64,000 nt of DNA from Streptomyces sp. NBC_01241 (GTDB lineage Bacteria > Actinomycetota > Actinomycetes > Streptomycetales > Streptomycetaceae), in assembly GCF_041435435.1 (NCBI RefSeq), contig NZ_CP108494.1, forward strand, positions 6,854,501 to 6,918,500, written 5' to 3'. Shown piece after piece: positions 58,350 through 64,000 of this stretch. The translations under genes were made by a program, and so were the position numbers. Position 1 is the first letter of the stretch, and every line of letters starts with the position of its first letter. The notes beneath the pieces are model-generated. The model saw only the letters and a list, made by a program, of their open reading frames with translations. It was not told where the DNA came from and made no database searches.

Positions 58350-60152
58350 TCAGTCGTCGGCCAGCACCACGCAGGACTCCGGCGGCAGATGCAGCAGCCC
58401 GTCGCTGCCCGGGGTCTCCACCGGCTCCCACGCGGCCACCACCCGGCCCGCGCCGCCCCGGCGCCGGCCGCCGCCCAGTGGGATCGTGGCCGGTTTCTCG
58501 TCGAGGTTGACGGCGATCCGCAGATCGCCCCTCCGGTACGCCAGCCAGCGCGCCTGTTCGTCGTGGGCGGTGCGCACCGACGCCAGGTCCGGGTCGCAGA
58601 GGTCGGGCAGGGCGCGGCGCAGCGCGATCAGCTCGCGGTACCAGGCGTGCAGACGGGCGTGCGGCTCCCGGGCCGGTTCGCTCCAGTCCAGGCAGGAGCG
58701 GTCGCGGGTGGCCGGGTCCTGCGGGTCCGGAACGTCGTCCGCCGCCCAGCCGTGCGCCGCGAACTCCCGCCGTCTGCCGCTGCGTACGGCCTCGGCGAGC
58801 GCCGGGTCGGTGTGGTCGGTGAAGAACTGCCAGGGCGTACGGGCACCCCACTCCTCGCCCATGAACAGCATCGGGGTGAACGGCCCGGTCAGCACGAGGG
58901 TCGCGGCGCAGGCCAGCAGCCCGGGGGAGAGGGTGGCGGAGAGCCGGTCGCCCCGGGCCCGGTTGCCGATCTGGTCATGGGTCTGGGCATAGCCGACGAA
59001 GCTGTGGGCCGGGGTGCGGGCGATGTCGACGGGGCGGCCGTGGGTACGGCCGCGGAAGCTGGAGTACGTACCGTTGTGGAAGAACGCGTTCGTCACGGTC
59101 TTGGCGACGGCGGCCAGCGGGGCCGCGGCGAAGTCCGCGTAATAACCCTGGGACTCGCCGGTCAGCGCGGTGTGCAGGGCGTGGTGGAAGTCGTCGTTCC
59201 ACTGGGCGTGCAGACCGATGCCGCCCGATTCGCGCGGCGTCGTGGTCCGCGGATCACACCGGTCGGACTCGGCGATCAGCGAGAGCGGACGGCCGAGTTC
59301 GGCGGCGAGCGCGTCGGTCGCCGCGGCCAGCTCCTCCAGGAACGTCAGCGCCCGGTCGTCGGCCAGGGCGTGGACGGCGTCCAGCCGCAGCCCGTCGAGC
59401 CGGTAGTCCCGCAGCCAGGCGAGCGCGCTGCCCAGCAGATATGCCCGCACCTCGTCCGAACCGGGCGCGTCGAGGTTGACCGCCGCACCCCACGGCGTGT
59501 GGTGGGTCTCGGTGAAGTACGGGCCGAAGGCCGGGAGGTGGTTGCCGGACGGGCCGAGGTGGTTGTGGACCACGTCCAGCACGACCGCGAGCCCGAGGCC
59601 GTGTGCCGTGTCGACAAAGCGCTTCAGTCCTTCCGGGCCGCCGTACGGTTCGTGCACGGCCCAGAGCGACACCCCCTCGTACCCCCAGCCGTGGGTGCCG
59701 GGGAAGGGACAGACCGGCATCAGCGACACATGGGTGATCCCCAGTTCGGCGAGATGGCCGAGCCGGGCCGCCGCGGCGTCGAAGGTGCCCTCGTCCGTGT
59801 ACGTACCGATGTGCAGCTCGTACAGGACGGCGCCCGGCAGCCCCCGGCCCGCCCAGTCGTTGCGCCAGGCGTACGCCGATTGGTCGACGACGGCGCTCTC
59901 GCCGTCCGGCCCGTCCGGCTGCCGACGCGAACGCGGATCGGGCAGCACGGTCGCGCCGCCCGCGCTGCCGCCTTCACCACCCCCGCCGGCCTCGCCCGCG
60001 TTCAGAACGAAGCCGTAGCGGTCCCCGTCCACCGCCTCCGCCTCGACCGTCCACCAGCCGTCCCGCAGGGGATCACGCCCCATCGCGCGTGGTGCCCCCG
60101 CCAGTCGCAGTTCCACCGAGTCCGCATCCGGTGCCCATACCTCGAACAGCAT
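58350..60152 (-). CDS. treZ: Malto-oligosyltrehalose trehalohydrolase
   Basis: The 600-residue GH13 enzyme has an N-terminal beta-sandwich (1-100), then the catalytic barrel with GLRLDAVHAL (nucleophile Asp), LIAESD (acid/base Glu) and QTHDQIGNRARGDRLS. It frees trehalose from malto-oligosyl-trehalose in the cytoplasm. Its partner TreY, which makes that substrate, is not in the window. The Gly-rich insert near residue 58 is unremarkable. It is convergent with the peptidase gene and diverges from the GH1 gene, which starts 170 bases away. Confidence 0.92.
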   Translation of the reverse strand: MLFEVWAPDADSVELRLAGAPRAMGRDPLRDGWWTVEAEAVDGDRYGFVLNAGEAGGGGEGGSAGGATVLPDPRSRRQPDGPDGESAVVDQSAYAWRNDWAGRGLPGAVLYELHIGTYTDEGTFDAAAARLGHLAELGITHVSLMPVCPFPGTHGWGYEGVSLWAVHEPYGGPEGLKRFVDTAHGLGLAVVLDVVHNHLGPSGNHLPAFGPYFTETHHTPWGAAVNLDAPGSDEVRAYLLGSALAWLRDYRLDGLRLDAVHALADDRALTFLEELAAATDALAAELGRPLSLIAESDRCDPRTTTPRESGGIGLHAQWNDDFHHALHTALTGESQGYYADFAAAPLAAVAKTVTNAFFHNGTYSSFRGRTHGRPVDIARTPAHSFVGYAQTHDQIGNRARGDRLSATLSPGLLACAATLVLTGPFTPMLFMGEEWGARTPWQFFTDHTDPALAEAVRSGRRREFAAHGWAADDVPDPQDPATRDRSCLDWSEPAREPHARLHAWYRELIALRRALPDLCDPDLASVRTAHDEQARWLAYRRGDLRIAVNLDEKPATIPLGGGRRRGGAGRVVAAWEPVETPGSDGLLHLPPESCVVLADD

Positions 60153-60321
60153 GTAACGCTCCTCGTCTCCTCGCCCCCGTGCTCCATGGCCGGCAGCAGC
60201 CGCGACGGCTGACTCACGACACTGGATCGAGCCCGTTACTGGCGATTAAGGTCTGGCTCTGATCATTGCCCCGTCAGGTTCTGCTCAATACGCGCTCCCT
60301 CTTACGGCTGTGGAGGCCGAG

Positions 60322-61710
60322 ATGACTGTGCCGTCGTTCCCGCCCGGTTTCCTCTGGGGGGCCTCCGCCTCCGCGTTCCAGACCGAAGGCGCGTCCGAGA
60401 CCGACGGCAAGGGTCCCTCCGGCTGGGACGCCTTCGCCGCACAGCCCGGACGGATCAAGGACGGCACCGACACCACCCGCGCGACCGGCTTCCACCGGCA
60501 CTACCGCGAGGACGTCGCCCTCCTGGCCGGCCTCGGCGCCGAGGCCTTCCGGTTCTCCATCAGCTGGCCCCGTGTGGTCCCCGGCGGCAGCGGACCGGTC
60601 AACCCGCAGGGGCTCGACTTCTACGACCGCCTCGTCGACGAACTCTGCGCCCACGGCATCACCCCGGCCCCCACCCTCTACCACTGGGACACCCCGCTGG
60701 CCCTGGACGAGGAGGGCGGCTGGCTCAACCGCGACACGGCCTACCGCTTCGCCGAGTACGCGGGCATCGTCGCCGAGCGCCTCGCCGACCGCGTACCGAT
60801 GTGGATCACCATCAACGAACCGGCCGAAGTGACGATGCTCGGCTACGCCCTCGGCGAGCACGCACCGGGCCGCACCCTCCTCTTCGACGCCCTGCCCGCG
60901 GCCCACCACCAGCTCCTCGCCCACGGCCTGGCCGTCCGCGCCCTGCGCGGCGCGGGCGCGGACAACATCGGCGTCGCCGTCTCGCACACCCCCGTCTGGA
61001 CCGCCGGGGACCGTGACGAGGACCGCCTGGGCGCGGAGTTGTACGACACCATCACCAACTGGATGTTCGCCGACCCGATCCTCACCGGCCGCTACCCCGA
61101 CGAGAACTTCGCCGCGCTGATGCCGGGCCCGGTCGAGGACGACCTGGCGACCATCTCCACCCCCATCGACTGGTACGGGGTCAACTACTACAACCCCACC
61201 CTCGTCGGCGCCCCGTACACGGAAGCCCCGGACTCCTTCTCCGGCTTCCGGATGCCCGCCGAACTCCCTTTCGGCATCCGCGAGATAGAGGGGTACGAGA
61301 AGACCGACTTCGGCTGGCCCGTCGTCCCCGACGGCCTGCGCGAAACCCTCGTCCAGCTCCACAGCCGCTTCGGCGACCGGCTCCCGCCGCTCTACATCAC
61401 CGAGAACGGCTGCGCCGTCGACGAGCCCGCCCGGGACACCCGCCGGATCGCCTACCTCGAAGGGCACCTGCGGGCCCTGCACGAGGCCATCGGCGCGGGC
61501 GTCGACGTCCGCGGCTACTTCACCTGGTCGCTCACCGACAACGTCGAATGGACCGAGGGCGCCAGCAAGCGGTTCGGCCTCGTCCACATCGACTACGAGA
61601 CGCTGCGCCGGACGCCCAAGGACTCGTACGCCTGGTACCGGGAACTGATCCGCACACAGAAGTCCTCCGCGGTCCGGCACGGTGCCCCGGAGAGGCCCGG
61701 AGCTCACTGA
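60322..61710 (+). CDS. GH1 beta-glucosidase
   Basis: The 462-residue GH1 enzyme has PSFPPGFLWGASASAFQTEG at the start (FLWG...Q.EG), acid/base E166 in TINEPAE and nucleophile E361 in YITENG. There is no signal peptide, so it acts on imported cellobiose or other beta-glucosides. The ATG at 60322 is preferred because GGAGG lies 5 to 6 bases upstream; the GTG at 60310 is in or before that site. No ABC or PTS sugar transporter gene lies beside it in the window. No LacI-type operator was confirmed. Confidence 0.92.
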   Translation: MTVPSFPPGFLWGASASAFQTEGASETDGKGPSGWDAFAAQPGRIKDGTDTTRATGFHRHYREDVALLAGLGAEAFRFSISWPRVVPGGSGPVNPQGLDFYDRLVDELCAHGITPAPTLYHWDTPLALDEEGGWLNRDTAYRFAEYAGIVAERLADRVPMWITINEPAEVTMLGYALGEHAPGRTLLFDALPAAHHQLLAHGLAVRALRGAGADNIGVAVSHTPVWTAGDRDEDRLGAELYDTITNWMFADPILTGRYPDENFAALMPGPVEDDLATISTPIDWYGVNYYNPTLVGAPYTEAPDSFSGFRMPAELPFGIREIEGYEKTDFGWPVVPDGLRETLVQLHSRFGDRLPPLYITENGCAVDEPARDTRRIAYLEGHLRALHEAIGAGVDVRGYFTWSLTDNVEWTEGASKRFGLVHIDYETLRRTPKDSYAWYRELIRTQKSSAVRHGAPERPGAH

Positions 61711-61937
61711 CCGCCCCGTGCCTCGAACGACCTCTTCCTCGAACGATCGTGTCAGCCGCCACTCGTGCGGGTGTGGATCTTCCATATCCCGATTCCGGCA
61801 CCGGCTCCGTGATCAAACTTGCTCTGCGAGACGGGGATCGACCAGCCAAGAAGTGCTGTGCCGACTGAGCGGGAGTGAAGCTGCAAGGGCTTCGACCCGT
61901 CTGTGGGCCGGTGGATGGCGAGGCCCCCGGCGCTTGA

Positions 61938-61959
61938 GCCCAGGGCAGGAGTCCTGGGC
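61938..61959. promoter_or_regulatory. Hairpin or palindrome just upstream of the urease operon
   Basis: gcccagg (61938-61944) pairs with cctgggc (61953-61959), and the inside contains caggaGtcctg. It ends 23 bases before the urease GTG. It may be an operator or a leader hairpin. I found no evidence for a specific regulator. Confidence 0.35.
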
Positions 61960-61982
61960 AAGGACGGACACAGGGTAGGGCC

Positions 61983-62696
61983 GTGCACCTGACTCCACAT
62001 GAACAAGAACGCCTGATGATTCACGTGGCGGCGGACGTCGCCGAGAAGCGACGGGCGCGGGGGGTGCGGCTCAACTACCCCGAGACAATGGCGTTGTTGA
62101 TCGTGCACGTCCTCGAGGGTGCCCGGGATGGGAAGACCGTCGCTGACCTCATGTCCTCCGGGCGGAAGGTGCTGACGCGCGAGGAGGTCATGGAGGGCGT
62201 GCCCGAGATGATCGAGAACGTGCAGATGGAAGCCACGTTCCCGGACGGCACCAAGCTGGTCACCATCCACGAACCCCTCCCGGAGGCGGGCCGGGAGGAA
62301 GAGCCGATCGTCTGGCCGGGGAAGGTCGACTTCTCCACCCGCGAAGGAGACGAGGTCGTGGTCTTCAACCGGCGCAACAGGGAAGCGAATCAGGTCACCA
62401 CGCTGTTGGTCGAGAACCCCGAGGACCGCCCCGTCCAGGTTGGTTCCCACTACCACTTCGCCGAGGTGAACGACGGGCTGGTCTTCAACCGCAAGGAGGC
62501 GTGGGGCAAGCGGCTGAACGTACCGGCCGGCAGCTCCGTACGTTTCGAGCCCGGCATCACCGAAGAGGTCGAACTCGTGCCCATCGAAGGCGAGCGTGTG
62601 GTCCACGGTCTGCGCGAAAAGGTCAAGGGTCTGCCCCGGAAGGTCAAGGGGTCGCTCGACAACACCAAGGGTTCGTTCGACGCGGGGCGGGTGTGA
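61983..62696 (+). CDS. ureAB: Fused urease gamma and beta subunits
   Basis: The 237-residue protein joins a urease gamma subunit (1-100: HLTPHEQERLMIHVAADVAEKR, LNYPETMALL, EGVPEMIENVQMEATFPDGTKLV) to a beta subunit (about 108-215: NRRNREANQVTTLLVENPEDRPVQVGSHYHFAEVN, quoted in part, and GSSVRFEPG), as in fused-type ureases of some actinomycetes. It forms the structural part of nickel urease. The C-terminal tail (REKVKGLPRKVKGSL) is Lys-rich and beyond the usual beta-subunit end. Start GTG at 61983. The alpha gene overlaps its stop. Confidence 0.93.
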   Translation: MHLTPHEQERLMIHVAADVAEKRRARGVRLNYPETMALLIVHVLEGARDGKTVADLMSSGRKVLTREEVMEGVPEMIENVQMEATFPDGTKLVTIHEPLPEAGREEEPIVWPGKVDFSTREGDEVVVFNRRNREANQVTTLLVENPEDRPVQVGSHYHFAEVNDGLVFNRKEAWGKRLNVPAGSSVRFEPGITEEVELVPIEGERVVHGLREKVKGLPRKVKGSLDNTKGSFDAGRV

Positions 62697-64000
62697 ATTC
62701 CGTGACCGAGTGCCCCGATTGCTCCTGCTGCCAGGAGACGCCGAAGCCTTCCGACCCGTTGACCCGTGCTGCCTACGCGGACCGGTACGGCCCCACGACC
62801 CGCGACCGCATCCGCCTCGCCGACACCGCGCTGCAGATCAAGATCGAGGACGACTGGTCGGGCGGACCCGAGCACAGCGGCAACGAGATGGTCTTCGGCG
62901 GCGGCAAGGTCATCCGGGAGTCGATGGGACAGTCCATCGCGCCGCGCGACCCGGACAGCTCCGACAAAGCGGCCGGTGGGCGTGTCCTGCCCCCTGACAC
63001 CGTCATCACCGGCGTTGTGGTCCTGGACCACTGGGGCATCGTCAAGGCCGATGTCGCCATCCGGGACGGCGACATCGTCGCGTTCGGCAAGGCGTACAAC
63101 CCCGAGACCATGAACCGCCTGCACGACGGAGCGCGCAAGCACAACGGCATCGGCCCGGCTCCCACGGACTTCGTCATCGGTCCGGACACCGAGGTCATCG
63201 CGGGCAAGGGCAGGATCCTCACCGCCGGCGGGGTCGACACCCACGTCCACTTCATCTGCCCCGACCAGATCGACGAGGCGCTGGCCGCAGGTGTCACCAC
63301 CCTGATCGGCGGCGGCACGGGGCCGGCGGAGGGCAGCACCGCCACCACCGTGACGCCCGGCTCCTGGCACATCAATCGCACCTTCGAGGCGCTGGACTCC
63401 TTCCCGGTCAACATCGGTCTGCTCGGCAAGGGCGCCACCATGTCGAAGGAGTCCATGCTCGACCAGGTGGACGCCGGCATCATCGGGTTCAAGGTTCACG
63501 AGGACTGGGGTGCCACCCCGGCCGTCATCGACCAGTGCCTGGACATCTGCGAGAAGACCGGAGTGCAGCTCGCGCTCCACGCCGATTCACTGAACGAGGC
63601 AGGCTTCGTCAAGGACACCATCGACGCCATCAAGAAGCGTTCCATCCACGTCTTCCACGTCGAGGGCGCCGGCGGTGGCCACGCCCCCGACATGATCAAA
63701 ATGGTGCAGGAAGGCAACGTACTGCCCGCCTCGACCAATCCCACCCGGCCGCTGACCGTCAACACGGTCAAGGAACACTTCGACATGGTGATGGTCTGCC
63801 ATCACCTCAACCCGAAGGTCGAGGAGGACCTGGCCTTCGCGGACTCCCGGATCCGGCCCTCCACGATGGCCGCCGAAGACATCCTGCACGACCTCGGCGC
63901 CATCTCGATCATGTCCTCGGACGCCCAGGCCATGGGCCGAATCGGCGAGATGATCATGCGGACCTGGCAGACCGCGCACGTCATGAAGGTACGCCGGGGC
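62693..64000 (+). CDS. ureC: Urease alpha subunit, partial (runs off the right edge)
   Basis: The frame is open from a GTG at 62693 (overlapping the gamma-beta stop; GTG 62702 is an alternative) to the window end, giving 436 residues of a protein usually about 570 long. The nickel-binding residues visible are the histidines in GGVDTHVHFICP, the carbamylated lysine in GFKVHEDWG, the histidines in ALHADSLNE and FHVEGAGGGHAP, CHH in MVCHH and the aspartate in SSDAQAMGR. The N-terminus before RAAYADRYGPTTRDRIRLAD carries an extra stretch with four cysteines (CPDCSCC), unusual for ureases. It hydrolyses urea to ammonia and carbamate. Confidence 0.93.
   Translation, partial: MNSVTECPDCSCCQETPKPSDPLTRAAYADRYGPTTRDRIRLADTALQIKIEDDWSGGPEHSGNEMVFGGGKVIRESMGQSIAPRDPDSSDKAAGGRVLPPDTVITGVVVLDHWGIVKADVAIRDGDIVAFGKAYNPETMNRLHDGARKHNGIGPAPTDFVIGPDTEVIAGKGRILTAGGVDTHVHFICPDQIDEALAAGVTTLIGGGTGPAEGSTATTVTPGSWHINRTFEALDSFPVNIGLLGKGATMSKESMLDQVDAGIIGFKVHEDWGATPAVIDQCLDICEKTGVQLALHADSLNEAGFVKDTIDAIKKRSIHVFHVEGAGGGHAPDMIKMVQEGNVLPASTNPTRPLTVNTVKEHFDMVMVCHHLNPKVEEDLAFADSRIRPSTMAAEDILHDLGAISIMSSDAQAMGRIGEMIMRTWQTAHVMKVRRG

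Overview
The window is chromosomal DNA of a high-GC actinomycete, almost certainly a Streptomyces. Codon third positions are nearly all G or C, GTG starts are common, genes overlap as ATGA, and the gene set includes the sporulation regulator whiI, a Scr1-type XRE/DUF397/ATPase trio, DUF3000, DUF2690 and the actinobacterial coproporphyrin-dependent heme genes. Function calls come from motifs and remembered families, not from a search.

Layout. 1-69 is the start of a leftward gene. 376-1965 is a lectin-like beta-propeller gene. 2182-10649 is a five-gene translationally coupled operon that looks like a machine for a phosphodiester-linked wall polymer (CDP-alcohol phosphotransferase, a 1495-residue GT2/GT2/TagF-like polymerase, SGNH esterase, unknown protein, phosphodiester glycosidase), closed by a strong hairpin. 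10730-23456 is a conserved housekeeping and developmental block: fadB-fadA, RNase D, whiI with a candidate sigma-WhiG promoter, DUF3000, hemE, a flavin disulfide reductase, a DUF4349 lipoprotein, then hemY (cgoX) and chdC (hemQ) ended by a U-tract terminator.

23494-26817 is the most interesting locus: a leftward operon of a DUF692 (MNIO) enzyme with an extra C-terminal domain, then a TIGR04222-type membrane protein with a seven-cysteine Gly/Ser tail, then a shorter paralogue without the tail. MNIO enzymes usually modify cysteines in peptide substrates, so the tail is a plausible substrate. 26975-35976 holds ordinary metabolic, envelope and division genes (type 2 peptidyl-tRNA hydrolase, AIM24, polysaccharide deacetylase, PhoX, OsmC, ZapE, RibD-like reductase, Usp-like protein, murC, msrB).

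36090-50422 is more accessory: a frameshifted MFS transporter, an orphan GAP1-type protein, a secreted protein made of exactly seven 37-residue repeats, a Scr1-type regulatory trio with a perfect palindrome in its divergent promoter, a DUF2690 protein, the 3' remnant of a phosphoesterase gene, tdh-kbl with a LysR gene, and a lower-GC patch of three small immunity-like genes, one frameshifted. 50416-64000 returns to core-like functions: an FtsX-type ABC exporter, a two-component system facing it, a VOC protein, a small kinase, a prolidase-type peptidase, treZ, a GH1 beta-glucosidase, and a urease operon (fused gamma-beta, then alpha with a cysteine-rich N-terminal extension) that runs off the right edge.
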